Origin: Bilabrum cf. latius
Lineage: Eukaryota; Bigyra: Bicosoecida; Bigyra; Bicosoecida
Length of the DNA: 64,000 nucleotides
Assembly (NCBI GenBank): GCA_965178125.1
Contig: OZ237764.1
Coordinates: 372,001 to 436,000 of the forward strand
Reading direction: 5' to 3'
Part shown: positions 34,062 to 46,300 of the stretch, piece by piece
Layout: each line of letters starts with the position of its first letter
Position numbering within the stretch: position 1 is the stretch's first letter
Position numbers and translations under genes: made by a program
Notes under the pieces: generated by a model
Database searches by the model: none
What the model was told of the DNA's origin: nothing
The model's input: only the letters and a program-made list of their open reading frames with translations

Positions 34062-37000
34062 ATGAGAGTCACTGCCCATCTCCACGAATCCATTCGCACC
34101 GGCGGCATGCGCTCTGTCCATCGAGCATCCGCTGCGGTCCCGTCTCGAATCACGCTTGAGCTACCAGATCAATCGACGTGCGGAGATTTGAGAAAAGCCA
34201 TCAGTGACAAGCTTGGATGCAAGCCGCACGAGTTTCTCATCGGGCGACTCGACACGTCAGGGCAGGACCGATTCACACATGACGCCGAGGTAGAGGCGCG
34301 CCTCCTGGCCACCGGAGACGCCCTCAACAACCCCTCCAAGCGCGGGGTACTCCTCTGCGATCGGTTCCCTGGGCCTCAGCTGGAGCGGATCTGCGAGCTC
34401 TAGGTGCGCCGCGCCACGGACGGGCGCGCGGGCGGGAGCTCTGAAGGCACCCGGGGGGAGCGGGCCGCCAGAGCAAGCATCGCGGCGGAGGCGATCGCCA
34501 TCGCGGGGGGTGCCACCTTCAAGCCAACGATTGCAGAGGTTAGTGCAGTGCGGGACGAGAAAGCAGCAGCCTCTGGCTCGTGCCGTGGCCGTGGCTTGAC
34601 AGAGAGCAAAGAGGCGGAGGGGGATGCGGGCTCGCCTCGCACACTCGTCACCCCCAGGGGACGCGGGCACGGCAAGAGCTAGAGCCGACTTGTCTCGCTC
34701 TAGGACCAGCAGGACGCGCTGGATCGGCAGGTTCCGCACGTGCGCGGCGCCAGCCCCTCGGACATGCTCGGCGTCAGGATCAGCGCGACCAGGTGCCAGT
34801 TCTTTCGTCAGCCGTTTCGGGAGCGCAGGATCGGCTACTGCTTCGGCCGGGTCGGGGACGACGGCTGGATCGAAGTGGACACGGTCTATGAGCCGCTGCA
34901 GAAGAGCTTCCGGCGCATGGTGCTTCCCGTGGAGGACCCAGGACTGAAGCGGGCTGAGGAATTGGCAGCTGCGCTGGGGCTGAGGCGCGTTGGCTGGATC
35001 TACTCTTGGATGGACGAGGACGAGGACTACCCCAGGGGTCCCATCACTGCCAGCGAGCTGTGCCACGCGGCGCGCATGCAGGCCAAGTACGGCATGCAGT
35101 TTGCCACGATCGCGGTGCGAGCGGACAGGGAAGGGAAGCCCATGTCGCTGGACGTGCAGGCCGCTTCCTTGCAGGCGGTGGAGGGGGTGCGGAGGGGTGT
35201 GTTCAAGCCCTCAGTGGACAACAAGAGCATCCTCAGCGACGTGCCCCTGCGGGTGCCCCACGAGACCAAAGCCGGAGACACGCGCCAGACCAAGCGGGCT
35301 GAGATCGAGTGGTTCACCACCGTCATGGGTGTGAGGGGAAGCCCAGAGCTCGTGCCTTCCTACACCAAGATAGACAGGTCAAAGCTGGACCAGGCCAGAG
35401 CCGCCGCGGCGGGTCGGGCCCGGCTGATCGAGTCTCGACGGGGGAACAAACGGCCGGCTGCCTCCAGTGCGGGCGCCGCCGCCGCCGCGGGGAGCGGTGC
35501 ATTCGCCGACGGACCAGACGGAGTGAGCGAGGGGCACTGGGGGCACAGGGACAACGATGAGGAGCTTCCCGAGTACGTCGACACGCGGGAGCAGGTAGAC
35601 TCCAAGACGGACCCTCTGGTTCTCGCCATGGGCATGAACAAGACGAGGCCCTACATCCCCAGGATGGCAGAGAGATACGAGCCGTCCAACCGACCCGTCC
35701 TGCAGGGCGGCGGCAGCGGGCCCGCTGGTGGAGACGCTGCCGCCACCGCCGCGGGTTTGCTGGCAGGGTGTGACCCGCAAGTCGCGAAGAACTCGAAGTT
35801 CTCTATCGCCGCGTTCCTGGCGAATGTAGAGGACCAGCCGTGGACGCGCACGGCGTGCGATTTCCACTTTCTGTTTGCCCTCTCGGACCCTGACTGCAGC
35901 GGGGGGCGGTGCCTGGGCGAGTCGGAGCTGGCCGAGCTCGCGCTGGCTATCCAGCTCATGGACGCAGCGCACGTGGAGTCATTCCGTCCCAAGATCGAGG
36001 TGTGGGCGGGGCTTGGGTACAGGGATCCGATCATGTATGCCCAGGGCCGCATCTCTGGCGCCCTGACGGAAGACGGGCTGGCCAAGGCCTGCGCCAATGA
36101 GCATCAGATGGATGACACCTTCCGAGTGGTGTGCCCTCTGTGCGCTGCCCGTGCCCGCAGCCAGGAGGCCAGGACGAGGACGTATGCACCGCCGTTTGCA
36201 GAGCACATTCGGAGGGAGCACTCGGATCTGCTGCCAGACATCATCTCGGGGGACGGGAGAGACAGCACCATCCGGATGCGGGGCAGGGGAGGCCGGATGA
36301 GGGGGCATCACGGCATGCTTAGTCATATGATGGGAATGGGTGGCATGGGGGGAGGCATGTTTGGGATGGGTCGGGGCCCTTCGCGTCCAGCGGGCGGCTC
36401 CGGCGGCAACGACAGCAGCGACGACGGAGGCCCAGCCGGTGGGATCGGAGCGATGCTAGCACAAGCAGCTCGGTCGGCCAGGCAGGCGCGAAGGACCGCG
36501 GCAGGGGGCGGCAGCGGCACTGCAGCATCAGGGAGGATGGGCGAGGATGAAGCCATGCGCAGGGCCATTGAGGCAAGCAAGCGGGAAGCGGAAGAGGCGG
36601 AGGCCACCTAGAAAGCCATCGAAGCCTCCAAGGCAGATGAGGAGCAGCAGCCCAGGGGTGATGCAGCGCAAGGTTCGGCCCCAGCCCCTGCACCAGTCGC
36701 AGCCCCTTCATAGGATTCTGCACCAGCGTCCACTTCTGCTGCTGCCCCTGCTGCTGCACCGTCAGACCGGCCTTCAGCCGATGATTCTGACGGATGGGGT
36801 GCACCTGCACTCGCCTCCGCCGTGGGGGGATCATTCGGAATGTCTCCCGGTTGGGGACCTCCCCCTGGCACGTCGGGGGCGGCCACAGGCGAGGACGACA
36901 TGATGCGAAGGGCCATAGAGGCAAGCAAGCGCGAAGCAGAGAAAGCTGAAGCAGCTGCCAAGGCTGCTGCAGCACAGACCGCTGCAGATAGACCTGGCGA

Positions 37001-37391
37001 GGTTGCTTCAGGCTCCGCCGCACCTCTTGCGCCTGCAGTGCCCGCTGTCCTCAGCAACAAGGAGTCGTCCACCGGCAGCAACAAAAGTGCCTCGATTGGA
37101 GCCGCGTCGTCTGCACCTGCACCTGCACCTGCACCTGCACCCGCGCCAGAATCAGCCTCGGGATCAGCATAGGCGCCTGCGTCATCGTGGGCAGCTGCGG
37201 CCTCAGCGGCAGACAGTGCACCGGATGCAAGCAGTGCGGCACAAGACGACTCAAAGTACGGCCCCAGCTCGACTGCCTACCAGCATGTCGTTGCCATCGT
37301 GGGAGAGGACTTTGACAGCGACCGCATCGTGGCGGCACTGGAGAGCAAAGACGGGAACGTCGAGGCTGCCATCAACCTGTTGTTCGGCTGA
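34062..37391 (+). CDS. NPL4: NPL4-like p97/CDC48 cofactor with extra zinc finger, UIM and UBA-like modules
   Basis: Single exon, 1,109 residues, TGA stop, six TAGs read as Gln. Residues ~1-75 look like a ubiquitin-fold domain (PSRITLELPDQSTCGDLRKA). Residues ~225-560 match the NPL4 core: RIGYCFGRVGDDGWIEVDTVYEP, LGLRRVGWIYSWMDEDEDYPRG, and AEIEWFTTVMGV. A CPLCAARARS...FAEHIRREHSD zinc finger follows near residue 690 (Di19/KCMF1-like). Then Gly/Met-rich linker, two ubiquitin-interacting motifs (EDEAMRRAIEASKREAEEAE and EDDMMRRAIEASKREAEKAE), a third weaker one interrupted by TAG (AT-TAG-KAIEAS), and a C-terminal UBA-like domain (VEAAINLLFG). Role: with UFD1 and p97, extracts ubiquitylated proteins from the ER and chromatin. 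The usual N-terminal zinc finger before the core is not evident. Confidence 0.9.
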
Positions 37392-37589
37392 GAGGCTGCA
37401 AGCAGGAAACGATTCCTATGGGTAGCTTGATTGCATGATCCAGTAACCCCCCCAGAGGGTCCCCGCATATAACAATTCAAGTAATCCAAGATAAATATCC
37501 TATAGTAAACTGTGTAGCACAAGCAAGCACTATCGGACGGAATGTATGATATTCTGATCCGATCACTCCTCTGATCCGATCCAATCCGA

Positions 37590-40500
37590 TCACACCAGTT
37601 GAGCCTCGCGCATGCCAATGTACCCGGCCAGCGCCCCCCAGTGGTAGAACGGGTCGGCGTTGTGCGCATCGGCTCCATACCCCGTGGTTCCGTTCGAATT
37701 TTCGAACACATGCCCGAACGGGGACCAGTTGGTCAGCACCATCGACCTGCCCCTCTCCACCAGCGTGTTCCTCGCGTCATCCAGCGCCTTGGACACCCCG
37801 CGGTACCTCCACAGCCCTTGGTACGTGAGGTACACCATGGGCCCCCACATGCGCCCCCTCCAGTACGTGTTGTCCTGGAACGCCGAGTCGTTCCTCGCCA
37901 CTGAAGGCAGGGGAGCCATGGCAGGCACCGATGCGCCGCTCCACCCATAGCACATGGGGCTGCTCCCCACCTGTCGGTAGGCCCCAGACCCGTTCTCCAC
38001 GTCATAGAGGCACTCGGGAGTCCCGCATACCTGGTAGTCCTTCCTGTCCTCGCTGTGCCACAGGGTCAGTCCCACGCTCCCGTTGAACGGCTTCGACAGG
38101 CAATACGCCTCTAGGCCCTGCCTGACATACGTCCCGGGAGTCTCTGCGCTGGGAACCGACGGGGATGTAAGCGTGTCCGAGTTTCCCTCCGAGTACCACC
38201 GCCACATGGGCACAGGGGGGGGCAGCCCGAGCTTGCCAAGGGAGGCACTCAGCGCCACCAGGCCCTCCTGTACCATGCCGCTGTCGTTGCAGGCAGCCTG
38301 GTAGGGAGCCAGACCTTCGGCACTGGCAGGAGGACCCGCGATTCCCACGGCCTCGGTGCGGATGTGCGTGTGTTCCGTGTAGATTGACATGCCTGCGCTG
38401 GCAGGGTGCGCCGCCAGGTCATTGTCGGTGCTGCCCGCTGACCAGAACTGGGTCAGCTGCGCGGCGGACGACGAGACGGAGGTGCCGTTGACCCCCGGCA
38501 TCACGTTGGGCACGTTGGCGGTTGCGGTGGGCAGCTGGGCGAGATTATACAGGCTGGGGCTGGACAGTGCTGCTGCGAAGGGGTCCAAGTCGGCCGCGGT
38601 GCGGTTGACTAGTCCGGCGATCAACGGGTAGAACAGCGTCGGGATGTCTCGCTTGTAAAAATCACCCGGCTGGCTCTTGCCAAACTCGTAGAGGCGGTTC
38701 CAGAACCTTCCGTCGGTCGGGTCAAGCGTGAGCTTCCGCAGGTTTTCAGCACCCGTCTCGTATCTCTGCTGAATTACCTTGGCACCGTCTACATCCCCCG
38801 TCAGCTCCAGCATCACGGCGAGAGCCTCTGTGTCAGCGAGAAACAGGGCAGCCATGCCGACATCGTATAGGTTCATGTGGTGGGTCGTGACGTTATCGAA
38901 GCGGACAGGGCCGCAGCACTGCTGATCGTTGCCGTCGTAGGCGGGGCTGTTGTCGAGACCAGACTCGTACCTGGCTGCCTGCAGGCTGTTCATCCCGCCG
39001 TCCACTCCCATGGCGTTACTGGGTGGATCTGATCCCAGAACAACGCCTCCAATGCCAGCGGGGCCGGTTCTACGTGCCACGACCCAGTCATTCCAGCCCA
39101 CAAGCTGGGGCACAACACTCTGTACGGCCCACTCCCACTCATTTGCACGCGGGTTGTTCTGCAGTCCCGCCTTGGCCTCAAGTGGAGCCAGGCCGGCTTT
39201 GAGACCGGCAGAGCGCGCCCAGAGGTCGAGGGCAGCCTGAGCTCCGACGTATGGCTCTGTTCTGTCGTACGATTTCTGCTCACCTGCGGCGAAATTCGGC
39301 ACGAAGCCACCGTCCGGCTGCGCGGTGGCTGCCCGGAGGATCTGCAGGAGATTGGCCCAGGCGACTTGCATCGAATCTACGGCTGCCATCTGCGCACAGA
39401 AGCTATTGTCCCATGCGAACAAGACATAGTCTGCCCCTGTTGAGCGCCCAAAGTCCCATCCCCTTGAGACCGGAGTGATCATGCCTTCGTACGGCGTGTA
39501 GATCGTGTTCCAACCGATCACGCTGTGGAGGGCAGCGTGAGTGTCACGCCAGTACGCAGGGGTGGGCAGCAGCTTTTGACCCACCCTATCCCTGCCAGCG
39601 TCTAGGATGGTTTCGATTTCAGCCATGGTCCGGCCATGGTCCGACGCAAAGCCGAAGGTGGCACCGTCAGACAGGGGCCACGTTCCCTTCACGCTTCCAT
39701 CGGGGCCGTCAGCAACGCTGGCTGGCGGTGCCGTGGAATACACGCTGATCGCACCCAGTCCCGGAGTTTCTATGTGGAACTGCCCGCTCGTGGAAGCACT
39801 CGCTACAAACGGTCGCCCCCACTCGGCCCGCCCCGTGGCCACCACTGCGAGCGCTGTGCAGCCGGTGCCCCAGGACGCCACAGACACCACGAGCCCCTAG
39901 CCGATGGTCTCCGCAGACGCTGCGAACGCAACGAGGCAGTCGTGCTTCTTCCAACGACTCACGTTCACCTCCATGAAAAACGGCTCCGAGTCGTTGAGGG
40001 AGTGCAGGCCCGGCTGCACCCGCGCGGGGTTGTCCTGCCTGAAGACGTGCATGTTCCCGAGCGTGTCCCCGGTTGCAACCTCCATGACGTCCAGCCTGAG
40101 CTCAGCGGCGGAGGGCAGCCGCACGAAGTTGAGCATGTGAAGGTTCTCCCACGTGTTCCATCCCCCCTACAGTAGCGTGCGGTTTCTGAATTGCAGCAGC
40201 TTGGAGTCGGACGAGGGCAGGTCCAAGCTGGTCCATTCCTGCGGAATCGGCTTCGGTGGCCCGGCTGCTGCAGCTGATGAAGGCTGGTGAGATGAACGTT
40301 CCCTGAGGAACACCTGGGCACGGTACGCCGCCCCGGCAAAGCTGCGGTGCTGGCACCTGAGCAGCATGCCTGTGGCTGGCACGGTGATGTTGATGATGGC
40401 CGGCATTAGCACGACCTGGCTCGAAGAGTCTGGTCCCATTGCGTGGGAATCAAACGCGAGGTGGCCGCCCAGCCAGCAGCGGAACTCGCCGGATGCATTC

Positions 40501-40745
40501 GCACTGAGCTCGATAGTGGCCGCTTCAGGAGGCTGCAAGATCACCAGCCATTCAGCCGACACGTTGGCCTAATTCGAGGCGTAGTCGATCGAAGAGACAA
40601 CGGAAGTTTCTCCTGGACCAGCCAATGCGCCGTTAGAATACTGCGTGAGCCAAATGCCCGGGTTCGCATGAGTTTTGGAGCTAGACGCAGACACAGCCAT
40701 GCTTGCCACCCATACCGCGAATGACATTGAACTAAAGTACTTCAT
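37590..40745 (-). CDS. Secreted GH63-family glycosidase with N-terminal PA14-like region
   Basis: Single exon, 1,051 residues, TGA stop, TAGs at 40569, 40167 and 39897 read as Gln. It starts with a signal peptide (MKYFSSMSFAVWVASMAVSA). Residues ~30-110 resemble a PA14 domain (GIWLTQYSNGALAGPG, VSSIDYASN, AEWLVILQPPEAATIEL). The catalytic (alpha/alpha)6 part has FAWDNSFCAQMAA with the candidate acid Asp near 446, NTYWRGRMWGPMVYLTYQGL, and the C-terminal HVFENSNGTTGYGADAHNAD with PFYHWGALAGYIG, all strong GH63 features. ER glucosidase I (MOGS) belongs to this family, but the signal peptide plus PA14-like region point to a secreted alpha-glucosidase. It is convergent with NPL4 and divergent from the NASP gene. 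Confidence 0.88.
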
Positions 40746-41107
40746 ATCTGCGAGATGAATGCGAACAGCAGATGCATGCGGACAGCGGTTGCAATCATAA
40801 AAGCACGAGTAGAAAACGGTCCCGGAGTTTTGCATCGCATCGAACGGCAACAAGCGTCTCTGGCACCCGCAACACCCCCAATGGAACTTTACAATCCCGC
40901 CAAAACCGAGTGATATATCTAGTATGGGCATTCTCACGATACATAGCCCCGATACGAGTGGTAGGAGGCAAGAATGAGCGGGTTCGAGCGGGATCCACAG
41001 AGTTGCTCCAGCATGTGACGAGCTCGCAGCATTCAAAATTTCAGCTTGTCCGTGCGCATTAACCAGGGACTGTAACCAAGTACCGACGCTAATAGTACAA
41101 GTCTAGT
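40746..41107. other. Divergent intergenic region between GH63 and NASP genes
   Basis: 362 bp between two start codons on opposite strands. The minus-strand frame stays open but has no coding character I trust. Probably carries both promoters; I see no specific site. Confidence 0.45.
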
Positions 41108-43042
41108 ATGTCATCAGCGCCAAAGGATGCCGGGAACGAATCTGCGGCGTCCTCATCTGCCGCAGCTTCGGAAACACCCACCGAGGTAGCGGTGCCCGCA
41201 TTATCAACAAAGGAGCAGCTCATGTGAGATGTTAGCTCAGCCGTTGATGTGGTTGCTGCCATTTACTAAAGCCAGCTGTAGCGCTCCGTGATACCCTGCT
41301 TCTGCAGGCTTAAGCTCGGGAAAGACTTGCGAAGAGCCAAAGATTTTGCGTAGGCGAGCCACACTCTGGCGCACTTGCTGGAGTCTTCAGTAAAAGAAAG
41401 AGGCGATGAGATGAACATCAATCTAGCTCCAATTTACCACGAGTATGGCATCACGCTCCTCGCGAAGGCTCGGGCCAGCTCGAGCATATTCGGTGGTGCC
41501 GAAGAGGAGGCGGGGCAGCCCGCCACAGCCAGCGACGCCGCCCTGACAGACGCGGCAGAGGAGCAAGGATAGGACCTAGTGGAAGCACACGATATCCTCG
41601 ATGTCGCCCGTGCAGTGTACGAGGCGAACTCCAAAGGCGACACCGAAGCCGCGAAGAAGAACGCGTTCCGCCTCGCCCAGTGCAGGGAGGACCTGGCGGA
41701 CTGCATGATGGAATCGGGTGAGGCCTCGAGAGAGAGACTGCACTGCACTGCCGGTTGTATCCCTCAGATTGCAATACTCGTTCTCGTGCTGTACCCGAAC
41801 CCGCTCCCATCCCATCGACTTACTAGCCCCCATGGAGCTCGCCTACCGCCGGAGTCCCCCCCGCCCAAGCTAAATGTCAACATACCGCGTCGTTGCATCC
41901 TCCCTCACTTTCCCTTCTTCCCCGCAGACCGCATGGGTGACGCGTTCGACGAGCTCCAGCGGGCCCTGGAGCTTCACGTCAGTCTCAAGTCGCCTGCCAG
42001 GGCACAGGCAGAGACGCTCCAGCAGATGGTGCTTTGCCTCTCCTACATCTAGAGCGAGGTGGGCAAGGGACAGGGAACAACGGCGGGCGGTGCGTCCTCC
42101 TCCGGTTCAAACTCTCTCGGGGGCGCCGGCAAACTGGCACCCGAGCTGGTGGTGCTGGGCAGGGCGCTGAAGGTGCAGCGCTTTGCAGTGCACGCTCTGG
42201 CCTACGCGTCGCTGGACATCTGCAGCAACGTGGAGGCCCTGAGCCCCCTGGCTCCGACGATCCAGGGGTGGATTGAGCAGGCGGAGGCATGCGGCGCGGC
42301 GGAGGCCCCAGACGTTGGCTTGTCCCAGAAGGAGCAGACGGCCCGGTCCATGGTGGTGCTAACGGAGGTGACGGAGGCGGTCAAGGCGAAGTAGGGCGGG
42401 GGAAGCGGCGCGCCGTCGTCATCGTCATCGTCTTCATCGTCATCATCGTCGGCGCAGTCGGTCCCCCCCAGTGCCGGACTTGGCTGCCCCATGCTGCTGG
42501 ACAGGGTGAGGGCAGAGGCAGAGTCCAAGGCAATCTCGCTCGACGGGGAGGACGGGGACGACCTAACCATGATGCTGGAGACACTGGATGCATCTTTGCA
42601 GAGGTACGAGGAGCTCGCCGGGGCGCTGGAGCCCGAGGGCAGCGGGAGTGGGGGTCAGGCGGCTGGCGGTGACGTGGACATGGGTGCTGGGTTTCAGTTT
42701 TTCGGGGGGGGCGCGGGGGGACAAGGAGCCGCGAGCGGAGCGGGGGAGTCCACCACTGGATTCGGCGGTAGCGGTGGTGTGGATGCAGGGGCCGGTGGGG
42801 ACGGGGCAGGCGCTGGAGTCGTGGTGCACGAGGTGCAGGTGCGAAGAAAGAAAAAGAAAAAGAAGCCGGCAAAGAGGGTCGCACCCACGCCCATCGAGGA
42901 GCAGGAAGGGCAACCAGACCAGAAGACGGCGCGAGTGGAGGGCAAGGGCGAGGGGGCAAGTGGCGGTGATGGTGCAGGCGAAGGCAGCAGCAGCAGCAGA
43001 AAAGAGGGTGTCGAAGGCACCGGCTCCATCGCGTTCTCGTGA
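41108..43042 (+). CDS. NASP: NASP/Sim3-type histone chaperone (SHNi-TPR)
   Basis: Three exons: 41108-41223, 41308-41717 and 41928-43042, TGA stop, about 546 residues. Introns are GTGAGA...CTGCAG (84 bp) and GTGAGG...CCGCAG (210 bp). Splicing restores the first TPR (LKLGKDLRRAKDFA-TAG-AS). TPR segments: PIYHEYGITLLAKARASS, an SHNi-TPR helix (EAHDILDVARAVYEANSK), and DRMGDAFDELQRALELHVSL. An acidic linker interrupts the TPRs, as in NASP. The C-terminus has a poly-Ser run, Gly-rich sequence and a basic KKKKKKPAKRVAP nuclear signal. Four TAGs are read as Gln. Role: escorts H3-H4 (or linker histone) to chromatin assembly. Confidence 0.87.
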
Positions 43043-43305
43043 CCGGCTGCATGATATCGGTGACATCATTAAGTGGACTAGTCTACAGCATTGGAAGATT
43101 TCCCAAAAGCTGATGCACCGCTATTCTGTAGAACGTTCGCCTGCTTCCACGCTTGACTTGCAGCAGCGCCAGCAACAGCGTTGTGCAGCTTGATGAGGCA
43201 TCACTGGCTGGGGCATTTCAGGCACTTGTCAGCCAGAGGGCGGGCGAGGTCGCCGTTGCGACCGCCACGGTTCGGTTCGGTCGCCCGAAAGAGCAGCGAT
43301 AAAGC

Positions 43306-46300
43306 ATGGTGACCTTTTCTACCTGCGTATTCATGTCAACCAATTTAGTATTATCAGCTTGTGCGGCAGTGGCTGTTGCTTATGGCTCCCCCTGTCCCCC
43401 AGAAAACCAGGTCGGCTAGGGGGTCGGAGCATTGCAAGTACCAGGTTTTGGAGCCGACAGTACCGAGTATACGCTCCGTCCGTTTCTAAGCTTTGTTCAA
43501 GAACGACATGGATAGTAGTTGTAGGCATCTCAGGACTGGAAGGAGTATTTGAGCCCAGCTCACAACCCGCTTCCGCCGGCTCCTGCAATTGCAATCACGG
43601 CGCAATCTGAGGTGTCTGTTTGTGCTGGTACACGCGCCGCACGGATGACATGGTAGTGGTCAAGTGATAATTAGTCTGTCTTGGCCGCTTTGTACGTGTT
43701 CAAAGAGCCTGGAAAGCTCCAATCTGGGAACGTCAGCGTCGGATAGTTTGCCCTTGATATTACGCTCCTGAATTGGGCACGAAGCGCGGATGCCGCCGCC
43801 ACAGAGAGGAATGCGAGTGGTAATTTCCTGGAGGTGGCGGTCGGTATCTCGATGCCGTGGTCAACGAACTATACTTCGTTTGACTTCGATGGTAGGGCAG
43901 CCATCGTATCCGCATGGGATCAAGTACGGAGCAGCACACACGGAGACATCAGCATGAACGACATGAATTTTCTGAATAATGCGTCCCAGTATGCTATTGA
44001 GAACGGCTGCAGCGCTTGCGAGGCCGGAAACACCGGCACGGAGGACCAGTACCCGCTCAGGTGCTTCGCTCAGGGCACCGACAACAACTACCAGTCGAGG
44101 CACGTTCTACTGGTCCGCTTTCCCGGCGCAAGGACGTAGAATTTCCTGCAGTATGACATGTGCGGGACGTACAGCCACTTGGTGCCGTCTCCGTCTCCGT
44201 CTCCGTCTCCGAGACCCTCGCCCACTCCCAGTGCCAGTGCCAGTGCCAGTGCCAGTGCCAGTGCCAGTGCCAGTGCCAGTGCCACCCCCGCTTCGGAGCC
44301 TCTGGTATCCGACCCGCCCGCATGCCACGGCCCCGCGACCATTCCAACCAGGTTCACCATGTGGGGGGAGGGCGTCCCCGGCACGCCCGATGACACGTGG
44401 TTGCCTGGGGGCAAGGTTGGCATAGCGGTGGCGAACGCGGGGGACGTCGACGGGTCCGGGACCGACGACCTGCTGGTAACTGAGTGGGACTCGCACAGGG
44501 TCTGGCTGGCCTTCACCAGCTCCTCCGGAAACATGTCCGTTGAGCGGTTGGTTCACGTTGCGCCGGACGACACAACGGGGACGGTGTTCAGCGGGGCTCA
44601 GTTCGGGCAGGCCCTCGCCGGGTTGGGTGCACTGCAAGGTAGCGCGGGCCTCACCACCATCGCCATCGGAGCTCCCAACTTCTTGGCCCAGGGCGCTGGA
44701 ACCACCCGCGGTGCAGTCGCGCTCGTCACACTGAATACCCACGGCAGTCTTGTGGATTATACACTAATTGCCTAGGGCAGGCAGGGCTTCCATGGGCTGG
44801 TCGGGTCTCAGTACCAGCAGCCCGACTTTGGCCGGTCGATGGCTTCCATTCCGACGAACTCGGCTGGTGTCGGCGCGGGCGATCAGCGTCTAGAGTCCCT
44901 CGGCTGCTCTGTGGATTGCCGAGCGGTGCTTGCAGTCGGTGCCCGCCGATTCAATGCAGTGGAGCGAACAGAGCGCGGTGCAGTGTTTGTGCTGTCTTTG
45001 AACGCGACTGGGTTTGTGCTGCACACCATCCAGGTGAGCCAAGCTATGCCAGGCGGATCTAGGCTGCTGCTTCCACTGCCTGCCACCGAAGGGGGCCTTA
45101 ACTTCGGTAACTAGTTGGCTTGGCTCGAGGATGGAAATGGAGACGAAGTCCCGGAGCTTGCAGTCTCCTTCAAGACTGCTTCCGACGGCAATACGCACCA
45201 GGTGGCTGTCCTGTTCTCCAATGCATCGGCCAGCAGCGAAGTGTCTGGCTCTCCGGCGGGTGAACCGATCGGTGGGGCAGGTGTGATTGTCGTTAACAGC
45301 TCGACACTGCCTGAGCTTGAAGTCTCCGGCTAGACTTCGCGTTATTTCGCTAGCTCGATGGCAAGCATTCCTGACCCTGGCGGTTGCGCGGGTGGGCTTG
45401 GCTTGCTGGTAGGGCAGTGGGGGCGTAATTCGGAACGGGGCGCAGTATGGGTCATCAGCCTAAACGCGATTACCATGGGCGTTTCTAACGCGACCGAGGT
45501 GGGCACGTCGTGCTGCCTAGATGAGGGGGGCGCGCCACTGACGGGCTTTGAGCAGGGGCAGGCCGCACGGCTGGGCACAGCGCTCGCAACGGGCAACTTC
45601 AGTGGTGGCGATATGCTGAGCATCGCTGTGGGTGCCACTGACTTTTAGAATCCTGGCAATGATTACTCTGGTGCCATCGTCATGTGGGAAACGGGCAGAG
45701 CGATCCTGCCGGGTGCACCCGATGCACCGTGCGACGAGGATCGGGCTCTGCATGTGCCCGTCTCCTTCCGATTGCTATCGCCCGGAGTCGATCCGATGCT
45801 TGGCGACGTCGGTTTCGATTCGCGGCTTGGGAGGGCTGTAGCTACTGCTGGTGATGTGGATGGATCCGGGACAGACGATCTGCTCGCGTCTGACATGTCC
45901 AGGAGGATGGTCTGGTTGCTGTTCACGAACGCGTCCGGAGACGGCTCGCTGGTCGGTTCCGTCAATTTGGGTGGAGCTGAGGGTAGTCAGGTGGGTATTC
46001 GAGGGTCGGTCAACACCGCGTTTGGATCTGCAGTGGCGGGGCTCGGCAAGCTCGGGGGTCATGACAGCAGCACGGTCGTGGCCATTGGGGCGCAGAGGCA
46101 TACCCCACTACACAGCTCTCAGCGAGGCGGGGTCGTGTTGCTGTGGGTGTCTACCAACGGGACAGTGCAGTCATATTCTTTGATTGAGCAGGGATCAAAT
46201 GGTTTTAGTGGCCTGTCAACCTCACCCGACTCAGAGACGCACTTTGGGAGCGCGCTGGCAGCCCTACCGCGGGATGGCTCTGCCGGCGTGCCAGGGGGCG

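Noticed and set aside
33862-34062. 66-residue plus-strand frame upstream of NPL4
   Set aside because: Ends at TGA where NPL4 starts, no recognisable content, and divergent promoter sequence is expected there.
35027-36607. Long minus-strand frames opposite NPL4 and other genes
   Set aside because: They are antisense shadows in GC-rich coding sequence with no family motifs, while the plus strand carries the NPL4 signature.
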